Origin: Chelonoidis abingdonii
Taxonomy: Eukaryota > Chordata > Testudines > Testudinidae
Assembly: GCF_003597395.2 (NCBI RefSeq)
Contig: NC_133770.1
Coordinates: forward strand, 2,583,532-2,647,531
Direction: 5' to 3'
DNA length: 64,000 nucleotides
The notes below the pieces were generated by a model. The model made no database searches. It saw only the letters and a list, made by a program, of their open reading frames with translations, and was not told where the DNA came from. The position numbers and the translations under genes were made by a program. The number at the start of each line of letters is the position of its first letter. The stretch's first letter is position 1. Below are positions 10,700 through 22,046 of this stretch, in pieces.

Positions 10700-11450
10700 G
10701 TCTGGACGTGAATGGCCCTCCATGTGTTTCCACTTATGCCTATTGCGCCTTCAGCCTTATACCTGTCTCCTACTTAGGAACGCTCTCTGGGTATGTTATC
10801 GTACCGCTCTTTGCTTTCCTGAGATATCTTTAGTTTTCTTTGCAGGGCTAAGATGTTCAGAGGTGCTTTGTAAGGTTGCTTACAAGTCACGACATTGTTT
10901 CTGGAGAAGGCGTAACCCCTCCCATTGCTGCTTCACCACTGTAATTGCCCCTTAACTCGTGGGCCGTAACAAGTTTACAATGGTTGAAACCCTAACTGGG
11001 ATGTGGTTAAGCCCTGTAGGCAAGAAGACTGCTGTCAACATAGGCCCCAATAATTTGGCGTGTTTGTTGGAGATTTACGTAGTGGCGCCAGTATCCATTA
11101 AAACTTATCGGACCGGCGCATTGGTTTTGATGGTGGTGGGTGGCACCAGTGATTCATCCCCATGGAGTTTCCGAGTCTTCATGTGCCTGCCGGAAATTTA
11201 GATCACTGAATCTGTAAGGATTCGAGAAGGGCCAACCTACCTGGTAAAATGTCTAGTTAGGGCCTGACACGCTTTAGCCCTGTATGTTGCTAGGCTATTG
11301 CTCGGCCACTTGCGGTAGCAAAAGTCCACAAAGTCAGTACGTACGTTCCTTGGGCGTCTTTTTTGGGAAAGGACCAGATATCAACAGCTACTGCTTTGAA
11401 GGGACTTCATTAGGGAGTGGTGGAGAGGGGCCTTGACCTGATCTTGGGGG
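10700..11450 (-). pseudogene. Gmr1-like retrotransposon integrase core, broken
   Basis: Piecewise minus-strand translation near 11,200-11,400 gives TDFVDF...RILTDS, the arrangement around the first and second acidic residues of a retroviral-type integrase core. Further along the same strand come HQTN-like and FNG-like strings at the third acidic position (about 11,095-11,130) and an LQQ-like helix. Frameshifts and stops are frequent. It lies upstream of the RT on the coding strand, between protease and RT, which is the order of Gmr1-type elements and unlike ordinary Ty3/gypsy. Confidence 0.7.
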
Positions 11451-11880
11451 CTTTCCCCTCTTTTGCCACTTCACAAGACCGAATTATGTCAACATCCTTG
11501 CATCCCTCCAGTGGAAGGACTTCCCACTGTCTTGGTTCTGTTCTCCAGACATGGCCATGGGCTGATCATGGGCTAGCTTAAGGAGCTTCACCGGTTACTT
11601 AGTTGGACACATGTTTTGTGGCTGCATTCTCTGGTGGTCCACCAGAAAGATTTCCTTGTATCTAGTCCTTGGTCTACTAACCGGATCGGTTAAGGCTGAG
11701 AGGCCAGTGGGGTGCTCGTGCCGCTGCCAGCTTTCTGAGGCTGTTGGCTTTCATGCTCAGTCTGGAACTGTTCCTTGAGGCTGGAGACACAGTTCTCTCA
11801 GACTGTGGATTGGGCTTGGTTCCTCTGGACGATGTGGTGATGGGGTGTTTCCGTTGGTGGTGATTGTCTCGCTGGGTGCA

Positions 11881-12384
11881 CTAACCGCTCTCCGCTGGTG
11901 CACCTGGTGGTATTTCAGGCTCTGGCTGAGCCTCTTGAGTATGGTTGTTTGTTGCTTCTGCCAGTTCAGGCTTGCTGGTGCCCTCTGGCGTTGGGGTTGA
12001 AGACGTGGTTGCAATTGCTGGGGCTGGTGCTGGTTGCTTTTCCAGTTCCGGGCCTAGGACTGGAGGCGCGGTGGCTGGTTCAGCCATTGGCATGGGATCT
12101 GGGTCCACTACCTCTGTCTGGGTCTCTTGTAACACAGACGGGCCCTCTGTGGACAGCTCAGGAATGGGAATGGGTTGGGAAGCTTGCCTGGTTTGGCTGC
12201 GTGTAACCATTCCCACTCTCTTGGCCTGCTTCACCTGGTTGGCCAAGTCTTCCCTCAGTAGCATGGGGATGGAATAATTGTCATAGACTGCAAAAGTCCA
12301 CATTCTTGACCAGCCTTTGTATTGGACAGGCAGTTCAGCTGTAGGTAAGTCTACAGCTTGTGACATGAAGGGGTAAATGGTCAC
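11881..12384 (-). pseudogene. Gmr1-like retrotransposon: protease C-terminal end and proline-rich linker
   Basis: 167 codons are open on the minus strand, in the same frame as the gag-protease ORF and separated from it only by one TAA at 12,385-12,387. The first third (PMLLREDLA) continues the protease fold region. The rest is a Pro/Glu/Thr-rich linker without a domain. The reported start codon is GTG, so this is a readthrough continuation of the upstream frame, not an independent gene. Confidence 0.6.
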
Positions 12385-12387
12385 TTA

Positions 12388-12915
12388 GGCCTTTGGGTTG
12401 ATGAATTTGGGGTCCATGAAGGATTGGTGGATAGCTGACACATGTGCCCCCGTGTCTCTCCATGCAGTAACCTTTTTTCTGCCCACTCTCAAATTTTCCC
12501 TTTGCTCCAAGGGTATTTGAGAGGCATCTGGGCCTGGGGATCTTTGGTGTGATGGTGGTGTAACGACTTGCACTCGGTTTGGGTTCTTTGGGGAGTTGGC
12601 CTTTATGTGTCCCAGTTCATTACACTTAAAGCATCTTCCAGCTGACTGGACACTGGGTCGAGGTGGGTTACTGGAGACTGGTGAGATGGAAGAATAAGGC
12701 GTCTGTGGCTTTCCTTGGTTGGTAGGTGGGGTCTTTGGCTGCCCTTGGTTATAGGGTTTATTGTCGGTATGCCCTCTGGGGTATTCATTCCCCTTGACAG
12801 TAGCTTTTTTCTTTTCTGCCACTTCCATCCATTTGGCTCCAATCTCCCCCGCCTCGATTACCATTTTGGGTTTTCCATCTAGGATGTACCTCTCTATTTC
12901 CTCAGGAAGGGTGAT
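12388..12915 (-). pseudogene. Gmr1-like retrotransposon gag C-terminus, zinc knuckle and protease
   Basis: The minus-strand ORF shows, in order, a SCAN-like capsid C-terminal helix region (LPEEIERYILDGKPK), a zinc knuckle CFKCNELGHIKANS (12,593-12,633) and a retropepsin active site DTGAHVSAI (about 12,430-12,456). The last knuckle cysteine is serine (CCHS), so zinc binding would be lost. The 5' part of gag is missing: the frame runs into LTR sequence near 12,920. Gag packages element RNA and the protease matures the polyprotein. This copy is truncated and inactive. Confidence 0.8.
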
Positions 12916-12929
12916 CACCCTCCAGAGCC

Positions 12930-13096
12930 TAGAGAGCACACACACACAGAACAAAGGACCACACCCAAACTTCCCTCCACCAGAGTTGAAAGTATCTTGT
13001 CTCCTGATTGGTCCTCTGGTCAGGTGTTCCAGGTCCCTGTTTTGTTAACCCTTTACAGGTGAAAGAGACATTAACCCTTACTATTCGTTTATGACA
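12930..13096 (-). repeat. 5' LTR fragment of the Gmr1-like retrotransposon
   Basis: It contains CTGATTGGTCCTCTGGTCAG and ends TTTATGACA at 13,096, matching the edge of the LTR at 8,186-9,008 (CTGATTGGTC...TTATGACA). Only the first about 165 bp of the LTR remain. The rest of the LTR, the primer-binding site and the gag N-terminus are deleted. Confidence 0.6.
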
Positions 13097-14350
13097 TACT
13101 TGAAAACTATTATCATGTCCCTTCTCAGTCTTCTCTTTTCCAGACTAACACACCCACATTTTCAGTCTTTCGTCATAGCTCAAATTTTCTAGACCTTTAA
13201 TCATTTTTGTTGCAATTCTTTAGACTTTCTACAATTTGCCACATCTTTCCTGAAATGTGGCTTCCCAGAACTGGACACAATACTCCGGCTGAGGCCTAAT
13301 CAGTGCAGAGTATAGCAGAAGAATCTCTTCTCGTGTCTTTGGCTCACAATACTCCTGCTAATAGTATTCCAGAATGATGTTTGTGGGTTTTGTTTTTTTT
13401 TGGTTGCAATAGCGTTACACTGAACTCCTCTTTAGCTTGTGATCCACTATGACCCCCAGATCCCTTTCCGCAGTGCTCCTTCCTAGGCATTCATTTCCCA
13501 TTGTGTGTGTGAAACTGATTATTCCTTCCTAAGGGGAGCACTTTGCATTTAGCCTTATGAATTTCATCCTATTTACCTCAGACTATTTCTCCAGTTTGTC
13601 CAGATCATTTTGAATTTTTATCCTATCCTCCAAAGCACTTGCAGCCCCTCCCAGCTTGGTATCATCCACAGACCTTAAAGTATACTCTCTGTGCATGACT
13701 AATCATTGATGAAGATATTGAACAGAACCAGATCCAGAACTGATCCAGCAGGATTCCACTTGATATGCGGTTTGACTGTGAACCGCTGATAACTCCACTC
13801 TGGAATGGTTTTCCAACCAGTTTGCACTCATCTTATAGTAGCTCCATCTAGATTGTATTTCCCTAGTTTGTTTATGGAAGGTCATGAGAGACAGTATCAA
13901 AAACTTGCTAAAGTCAAGCTATACTAATCTACTGCTTTCCCTCCGCATCCACAAGGCTTGTTACCCTATCAAAGAAGCGATCAGGTTGGTTTTGACACGG
14001 TTTGTTCTTGACAAAGCCATGCTGACTTATTACTTATTACCTTATTATCTTCTAGGTGTTTGCCAATGATTGCTTGATTATTTGTTCCATTATCTTCTGG
14101 TGCTGAAGTTAAGCTGAGTGGTCTGTAATTCCTCGGTTGCCCTTATTTCCTTTTTATAGATAGGCACTAGATTTGCCCTTTTCCAGTTTTCTGGAATGTC
14201 TTCAGTCTTCCATGACTTTTGAAGATAATCACTAACGGCTCAGATATCTGCCCAGTCAGCTCCTTGAGTTATTCTAGGAATGGTTTGTCATATCAGGCCC
14301 TGGTGAGTTGAACTTTATGTACATATTTAAGAACTTTAAATTCTCAGGTT
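13097..14350 (-). mobile_element. CR1 LINE fragment, antisense, old
   Basis: It shares the antisense CR1 order with 22,450-23,830: CTTCTCAGTCTTCTCTTTTC, a CCAGAACTGGACACAATACT-like string, ATGACCCCCAGATCC, TAATTCCTCGG and CCCTGGTGA. Only degraded reading frames remain. It starts immediately after the LTR at 13,096, so the LTR element probably inserted into or truncated it. Confidence 0.75.
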
Positions 14351-15105
14351 GTTACTGTGATGGGTTGCAAGAATTTGAACATCTGTAATAATTTAATTTA
14401 TAATTAAAACAAGCAGAATAACTATTTTTATATATCTCACTTCTCATATTCTGAAAGAATGAGTTTAAGGAACTAGGTATTTCAGCTCCATTGCATAACA
14501 GTGCTGCTACGATTAAAGGCTCTATAACTGTTCTATTTTATATATCTTAGCCATTAGGAGCTTTTCTTTTATGTATAGATATTTGCTCAGGTTGCATTTT
14601 TGGATTACAGAATCTTAGCCCAAATGATATTTTTAGTACAACTTTCAAAAAGAGTCTTGATCTGTTTTCAGAGTTTTGTAAATGCAAAATGAAAATAACT
14701 CATTTCTATATTCTTATATAAAAAGCAAGTGTTGTGTTTTGATGTTTTTAAAATATGCAGCCTGATTCTCATTTACATGAAATCCTTTTTACACAACTCA
14801 ATCAGCATAAAGGGGCCTTGATTTAGGAGTAAATGATGTTTATTCCCACTGTAAAGACCCACTTCACACAGCCAGAGCAGTGTAAAAGGGCCCTTAACAC
14901 GAGTGAGACTCGATCCCTAAAGGTTTTCTTGTCATTTGAACATTATGCAGAGGCTCCAGCCTGTTTTTCTCCCCCACCCCAGCTCCCCAGCCTAGAACCC
15001 CAGAGCTGCACCATCCTGACCTGGTCAAAAGCCTGACCAGTGTGTGCTTAATACCCAGTGCTCCCCTCCCTCAGTGTGGAGAGGACAATGCATCAGCCCC
15101 TGTTC
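14351..15105. other. Intergenic AT-rich sequence, no gene seen
   Basis: No conserved ORF. Around 14,758-14,900 CCTGATTCTCATTTACA and GTAAAAGGGCCCTT-type strings suggest an old dispersed repeat, not identified further. Confidence 0.3.
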
Positions 15106-15600
15106 CTGAGCAGATTTCCCTTTGCACTTCAAACAAAACACTGTTTTAGGTTTTTAAAAAAATAAAGCAGCTTTATTATCTATCAAAAGATAGAATTTAA
15201 GTGATTGTAATAGTGTACAGATCAAAGTTGTTTACCTAAGAAATAAAATAAAATTGAAATCTAAGTTCTAGTCGCTAGATAGGATTTGAATCAAGCAGTG
15301 TGTCACCCTGATGGTACAATCAGTCCTCCAAGCTTCCATACACTGGCTAGAAATCCCTTCAGCCTGAGACCACATCCCCAGTTCAGTCTTAGTTCCTAAG
15401 GTGTTTCCAGGTGTTGAGCTGTGGTAGGAGTGAGGCTAAGTGACTTCACTTCCCCCTTTTATAGCTTCTTCCATGTGGGGGGAGCTTCACTGTTTCAGAC
15501 AAAGTCCCCAGCAGAGTTTGTGGAAAAGTAAAGACATAAGATGGAGTCCAGTATCACATGATCTAGTCACATGCCCTTCCATTCTTCAATGAGTTGTAGC
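15106..15600 (-). repeat. Possible LTR-like fragment, antisense
   Basis: An antisense AATAAA-type region (CAGCTTTATTATC) is followed by GC-richer text ending ATGGAGTCCAGTATCACATG. The layout resembles an antisense LTR, but no partner copy occurs in the window. Low confidence. Confidence 0.25.
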
Positions 15601-16454
15601 TGCCATTATTCATATACTGAAGCATCTACAGGAAAATCCATCAGGTGAGGATAAAATTCTTCCATGGATGGATCATTTAATTTGAATAGTCCATTCACAA
15701 AGTGCTGGCTAGGCTGGATGTAAACTACTGTGTGGGTGTTACCCAGGAGCAAACACATTTGAAATATTAGTACATAGTCAGTATTCCTAACTTCAGATAT
15801 AAAAATGAAACTTACATACAAATAAGATAATCACATTCAGCAAACCATAACTTTTCCATTGACACCTTACATGACATAGTTTGGACAAGATTTGTTGCAA
15901 TTATAGAACACTGGTGAACATGGGGGTGCCAGGGTGTTACTTTGGGGTACAAAATGCCACACTTTGGATAAACAATTTTTAGCTTTGAGTTTTTGCAAAT
16001 TGTTCTGTTTGCTATTAACTATTTGTTACTACTGGTGTGGGTTTTGTCACCTGTCACATGATAGTGTTTCTGCTCCTTGACAGAATGACTTCTTTTTCTG
16101 AAAGAAGAATATACAGCAAAAATGTTCATCCACAAATACCTTGGTTTACATGTGAATTTGTCTGTTTGGCCAATGGCTGTTGTTCATACACTTAGGCAAC
16201 CAAAATCTGTTCACATTTATGTTCACAAATATCAAAATGGCTTGAACATGTTTGAATCAAGCAGCATTTCCGAATTTGAAGGAATTTTTCCAAACTGTCC
16301 TGCAGTATTCAACTAACACTAGTTTACAGACTTTCATCTCTCCCTGAGCTTGAACTCATATTAGGATTTTACTACTTCATCAGTAGAACTAGCTGACAAA
16401 GAATCACTACTAGTCTTCTAAAGTTGGTCTGAATTAAGCATTTTAGATCCATCT
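15601..16454. other. Intergenic, nothing recognised
   Basis: Short ORFs of 60-70 codons only, with no domain, no visible repeat structure and no match elsewhere in the window. Confidence 0.3.
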
Positions 16455-16930
16455 GCTTCCCCAGTCCTGAGCAAACAGCTGGCACAGCAGACCTTGACCA
16501 AACCACCCAATAACCACAAGATCCATTAAGGGACAAAGGCATCAGGTCAGGTTTATTGCTGATGAACCACAACAGGCATCCTTTATAAGGATACTAAGAC
16601 ATGTCTGCCCTTGACAATGGAAGCAGCTCAGTCAGTGGTGGGACTTTCCACTGCCTCCTAGGCCGGCCAGAGATACTCCTCTGAGACACATCTTTATACC
16701 CTGATACAAACAAGTTAGTATTGTTCCCTGATGTCACCTTGTGCATGTTGGTTTGATCAAAACATTTGTATTGTATCCTATCATCCTGATCTTATCTTTT
16801 AGGAGGGGTCAGTGTGTCCCTGTTATCCTTGGGGGATGTTTTTGTACCATCCTTGATATCGGAAAGCTTTGTACCACTTAATATCGGGATGTGTTTGCAT
16901 GAGTGCTCTGTGACTGGCACTTCTTAATCA
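16455..16930 (-). repeat. LTR-like repeat copy A, antisense
   Basis: Shares ordered strings with 18,640-19,050: GCTGGCACAGCAGACC, AAGGCATC..GCCAGGTTTATTG, TGACAATGGA, GCTCAGTCAGTGG and CCTAGGCC. The antisense GGTTTATTG is suited to a polyadenylation signal. The two copies differ clearly, so either they are the ends of one old provirus or two independent insertions. Confidence 0.5.
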
Positions 16931-17615
16931 GAGTCTGTGAACAGGTCCTGCCTTATACCAGGCTTCTGATACAAGGACTTCTGTCTTTGGCTCTCTTCTT
17001 ACTACATCTTCTCCCTGAGCCATAGGTGCCAACTGGGACATTGCACTCTCTATGATTTTATGAAAGTATGCTAATGAGTGTGAATATAATGTAAGTGGAA
17101 TATGCTTCATGCAAAACATCTCTTGTAAGGTATCATTACAAACCTTATAATCTACTGAGTATGATCATCCTATTTGTATCTGAAACTAGGAGTATGAAAT
17201 ATAAATCTGAGGGCCTATTGTAATTATGCAAAGTGTGGGCCATTAATGGTGGTTTGGAATCTTAATGGCTCCCATTGACTAGGACAAGGGAGCCATTAAG
17301 GTAAGGTTTTATCCGTTGTAATAACTTTCCCTGAATACAATATTGAGTTGCTGGACAACTGGGCACTTGCTCAATATGGGCTTGATCCACTGGCCACTGA
17401 AATCAGTCAAGGGGAGTCTTTCCACTTGGCCCAAGTACTGGGTTTATATCTAAAATGGGACACATGGTCACTGCAGCTCTCACAGCAGAGATTCAGTGAT
17501 GACTAGAATTCAGACACTGGTTCACTCTGCCTGGACTAGATTCTGCTTGAGCAGAGAGAGATGAAAACCGATCAGGATTAGCACTCAGCCTGGCAAGCCA
17601 GTATATAACAACTCC
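16931..17615. repeat. ERV/LTR-like sequence, family unresolved
   Basis: Contains CTTGTAAGGTATCATTACAA and ATAATCTACTGAGTATGATC, strings I associate with a dispersed reptile LTR. No second copy occurs here to confirm ends, and there is no coding sequence. Confidence 0.35.
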
Positions 17616-18514
17616 CCTCACCCCCTGCCCCCTTCCTCCAGTCTGTTCTCTCTGGACAGAGGAGGAGGATCACTCTTGGTCAGCAATTCCTTCTCAGGCA
17701 GACTCGGAAGGGAAGGGGGAAAGAACTCCCAGTGGCCTTCCCCCATGAAAAGAAATAAAGAATACTGAGCTAGCCATGTGTCTCCTAGTAGCTTACAGCC
17801 CAAGTGGGAGGCCTGGTGGCCTGCTGCCCACTCTGATGGCTTCAAAAATAATCTCATCCTTCTTTCTCCTCTCCCAGGATTTCTCCCCTTGCTGTCCTCT
17901 TCCACTGTTCTTTGTTTTATGCCACTTGAATTCTGACCCACTCTGTCTTTTCCCCTTCCCAGCCTCCATCTGTCTCCTCCCTTTCTTTCCTTCTGTTCCC
18001 TTAATTAATTTTTAATAAGGGGTTAGATAAACATCTCTCAGGAATGGTCTACTGTTACTTAGGACTGGCTTGAGTGCAGGAAAGTGGACCAGAAGCCTTA
18101 TTGGGGCCCCTTCCAATGCTACACGGCTATCCTTCTGTGAGCAATCAGTGTCACCATTCCAGCCTGGGGATGCTGCAGGTGGGTTTCACAATCTGTCCAC
18201 TTTGTAGTTGCTGTTGCAATAGGGATCTCACCTCTGCCTGCAAGTCACCTCTGAGCCCTTTCGGGAAAATCTGCAGATGCTGCATTAATACCTTCTGTGA
18301 AGCTTCCAGCTCATGTTTCAGGTTGGGGTTTATTTTGGCCAATTTTGATTACTGCAATCGCCTCCATCTTGATTCAATGGGAATATCACTCACAATCCCT
18401 CTCCTTGGAAACTGGATCCCACTGCTAACTCCAGTGTTGCCCCTTTTTGACCCTGGCAACTCATCAAATTTCAGGGCTCTGGGGATGTTCCAGTTGGAAG
18501 TAGAAATTGGTGGG
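17616..18514. other. Intergenic, no gene supported
   Basis: Pyrimidine-rich, with ORFs of up to 148 codons (18,074-18,520 +) that show no recognisable domain. On the minus strand 18,151-18,342 reads as a Leu/Gln-rich helix-like peptide of unknown origin. It could be internal sequence of the LTR pair on either side. Confidence 0.3.
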
Positions 18515-19417
18515 GTGTAGTGTTCTCTTTTGTACGGTCTTGTTTGTTTACGAGTGTTGTCAGACGCTACCGATGTGGTGCTCTGCTTTGTTCAATGCTG
18601 ATAACAGTCGGCTGCGTGTGTGTTCCCTCTGTGTGCTGCCCCAGCTCTGCAGATCGCTGGCACAGCAGACCCCGAGAGAACCTCCAGTGACCACAGACTC
18701 CGATAAGGTACGAAGGCATCCGGCCAGGTTTATTGTCAAACGAAGCACAGTAATAGTTTCCCGCACACTCTACAGGACATACTATGACTATGTGCCCCTG
18801 ACAATGGACTGGCTCAGTCAGTGGCGGGAGTTGCCACTACCCCCTAGGCCAGACAAAGATGTCCACTCAGGGATACATTCTTATACACAGGTGCAAACAT
18901 ATTACTCATCACTCCTGATGCAGTGAGGTACAGCCTCTATCCACCACGTTGTCCTTTTATACTGTCTTTAGGCTGGGTCTGCCTGTTCCTTGTTATCTGT
19001 GTGGGTTGTGTTCGTACCCAGCTGTTCTGGTGCTGTCCTGGCACACGTTCATCTTACTAGCGCTTATACGTGTGTACAGGCTTTTAGCAGCCTTCCTCCT
19101 GCCAAATTCTATGAGCAAGGCCTGCTTCTGGCTCACAGCCTAACTTTGCTTAGCAACGTCTTGACCATTACTTCAGTTCAGGCCTCATCTTACTACAACA
19201 AGGAGTGTACAAAGTCCTGCTTCCCTGAATGCAGGAGGAACCAAGAACAGGAGAAGTTTCTTAGCTTAATACCCAAAGCCTCTTTAGCCAACGTACCCAC
19301 AGCTTCTCTCTTTAACTGTTCCCTCGGTCACACTATGCTTACACATTACTGCTTGGCTTTCATACCCCTCTCTCTCTGTGGTATTTGTCTGTTCCAATTT
19401 CTGTGTGCTTGCTCGCA

Positions 19418-19464
<47 letters not shown>

Positions 19465-19660
19465 ATCTGGTCACAAAAGCCAGTGGAATCTACATAGTGC
19501 TCATTTCTGAGCAGATTCTATTACGCCTTGTTATAGGTATGGACCCTTAGATATTTCTTACAACAATCTTAAGAGCAAGGTTTTAACTCGAACCACAGCA
19601 AAGTTTAACCCAGCTCACAACAATAAACTGTTAAATTTTATGCATCAACAACATATATGT
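18515..19660 (-). repeat. LTR-like repeat copy B, antisense
   Basis: Contains the same ordered strings as 16,455-16,930 (GCTGGCACAGCAGACC, GCCAGGTTTATTG, CAATGGACTGGCTCAGTCAG). It is longer, and includes a CA microsatellite. The outer limits are uncertain. Confidence 0.45.
19421..19459. repeat. (AC)n microsatellite
   Basis: An uninterrupted AC dinucleotide run of about 19 units, flanked by GTACAC and ATACAC. Confidence 0.95.
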
Positions 19661-19672
19661 TCAGCTGTGCAT

Positions 19673-21440
19673 GACAGAGGAAAGTGACAAATCTGAGGAA
19701 CTGTTCCAGACCGAGGTGTCATTAGAGGAGGTTTTGGAACAAATCGATAAATAAACAGCAATAAGTCACCCAGGACCAGATGGGAATCACCCAAGAGTTC
19801 TGAAGGAACTCAAAGGTGAAACTGCAGAACTACTAACTGTAGTCTGTAACCTATCATTTAAATCAGCTTCTGTACCAGATGACTGGAGGATAGCTAATGT
19901 GATGCTGATTTTTTTTTTTTTAAAGGCTCCAGGGGCAATCCTGGCAATTACAGGCTGGTAAGCCTGACTTCAGTACCAGGCAAATTGGTAGAAACTATAG
20001 TAAAGAACAGAATTATTAGACACATAGTTGAATATGATTTGTTGGGGAAGAGTCAACATGGTTGGTTTGTTTGTTTTTGTTTTTTTAAGGGAAATCATGC
20101 CTCACCAATCTGCTAGAATTCTTTGAGGGGGTCAACAAGCATGTGGACAAAGGGGATCCAGTGGATATAGAGTACTTAGATTTTCAGAAGGACTTTGACA
20201 ATGACCCTCACTAAAAGCTCTTATGCAAAGTAAGCTGTCATGGGATAAGAGGAAAGGTTCTCTCATGGATCAGTTACTGGTGAAAAGATAGGAAACAAGG
20301 GGTAGGTATAAATGGTGAGTTTTCAGAATGGAAAGAGGTAAACAGTGATGTTCCCCAGGGATCTGTACTGGACCCAGTCCTATTCAACATATTCATAAAT
20401 GATCTGGAAAAAGGAGTAAACAGTGAGGTGGCAAAATTTGCAGATGATACAAAAGTACTCAAGATAGTTATGACCCAGGCAGACTGCGAAGAGCTACAAA
20501 GAGATCTCACAAAACTGGGTGACTGGGCAACAAAATGGCAGATGAAATTCAAAGTTGATAAATACAAAGTAATGCACATTGGAAAACATAATCCCAACTA
20601 TACATACAAAATGGAGTCTAAATTAGCTGTTACCACTCAAGAAAGATCTTATAGTCATTGTGGATAGTTCTTGGAAAACGTGCACTCTATATGTAGCAGC
20701 AGTCAAAAAAGCAAACAAAATGCCGAGAAGAGTTAAGAAAGGGATAGATTATAGGACAGAAATCACGTTACTGCTATATAAATACATGATATACCCACAT
20801 GTTGAATACTGTGTGCAGATCTGGTCACCCTGTCTTTAAAAATGTGTATTGGAATTGGAAAAGATACAGAAAAGGACAACAAAAATGATGAGGGGTATGG
20901 AACAGCTTCCACATGAAGAGAGATTAATAAGACTGGGACTTTTCAGCTTGAAAAAGAGACGACAAAGGGGAGATATGATAGAGATCTATAAAATCATGAC
21001 TGGTGTGGAGAAAGTAAATAAGGAAATGCTAGTTATTCCTTCTCATAAACACAAGAACTAGGGGTCACCAAATGAAATTAATAGGCAGCAGGTTTAAAAC
21101 ACACAAGAAAGTGTTTCTTCACACAACACAGTCAACCCGTGGAACTCCTTGCCAGAGGATGTTGTGAAGGCCAAGACTATAACAGCTTTCAAAAAGAGCT
21201 AGATAAGTTCATGGAAGAGAGGTCCATCAATGGCTGTTAGCCAGGATGGGCAGGGATGGTGTCTCTAGCCTCTGTTTGCCAGAAGCTGGAAAACAGTGAC
21301 CCAGGATGGATCACTCAATGATCCCCTGTTCTGTTCATTTCCTCTGGGGCACCTGGCACTGGCCACTGTCAGCAGACAGGATACTAGGCTAGATGGACCA
21401 TTGGTCTGACCCAATATGGCCGTTCTTAAGTTCTTAAGAG
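19673..21440 (+). mobile_element. CR1 LINE, 3' half, sense
   Basis: Sense-strand CR1 reverse transcriptase fragments: an NSNKSPGPDG-like motif near 19,757, the catalytic FADDTK motif at 20,437-20,454, and the CR1 C-terminal text (EKIQKRTTKMMRG near 20,855). The 3' end reads GGACCATTGGTCTGACC...GGCCGTTCTTAAGTTCTTAA. Stops and shifts break the frame in at least three places, so it cannot encode an active RT. The 5' part, including the endonuclease, is missing, which is the usual CR1 truncation. Confidence 0.9.
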
Positions 21441-22046
21441 TCATGTGCAGCTGCTGACATATAACCTCTTCTCCTTGGCATCTGCACCTCTAGCTTTCTC
21501 CTGAAAGGTCTGCGCACCACTCCACTCCCACTTAAGCCTTTACAAACCTCGAGATTCATACACAAAAACATTTCAGTGAAGCAGTTCCTTTCCTACACAC
21601 AGTATAACTGACAAACCCACAAAAGCAAACAAATGAAAAGTTAAACCACCTGCCACTACATAATATCTACTCCTCCAACCATAGATACACACTTCGCCAT
21701 GACTCCAGCTCACATGTATCTACCTTAACACAACCCCACAGACTGCCAGTCTTCCATCATCCTTTTACCAACACAAGACACTGCTAAACAAAACATCCAC
21801 CGCTGTACCAAGAGTAATGGGCCAGTGCTCTCAGGTGATAAGCAAAATTTTCTTGCAGCTTGGCTTATGAACTTCAGTTCTCACCTGCCACCCAGCTTCC
21901 TGTTTCAGTTCTTGGGCTTCCTATGTGGCTCTGCCTACGCACATGAGTCTTGAACTGCAGTCCCCCCTGTTCCCTTGGCCATCGGTTTATCCTAAACAGC
22001 TGGCTAGATACTGTATATTTTTGTACTCTTGCCAAGCAGTAGCAGA
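21441..22046. other. Intergenic, nothing recognised
   Basis: A/C-rich sequence between two CR1 copies. No ORF above 60 codons with a domain and no clear repeat ends. Confidence 0.3.

Noticed and set aside
18074..18520. 148-codon ORF between LTR-like repeats
   Set aside because: No domain, and cysteine-rich composition consistent with random translation of CT-rich DNA.
20274..20597. Minus-strand ORF opposite CR1 (107 codons)
   Set aside because: It is the antisense of the CR1 reverse transcriptase region and appears in several CR1 copies as a shadow frame.
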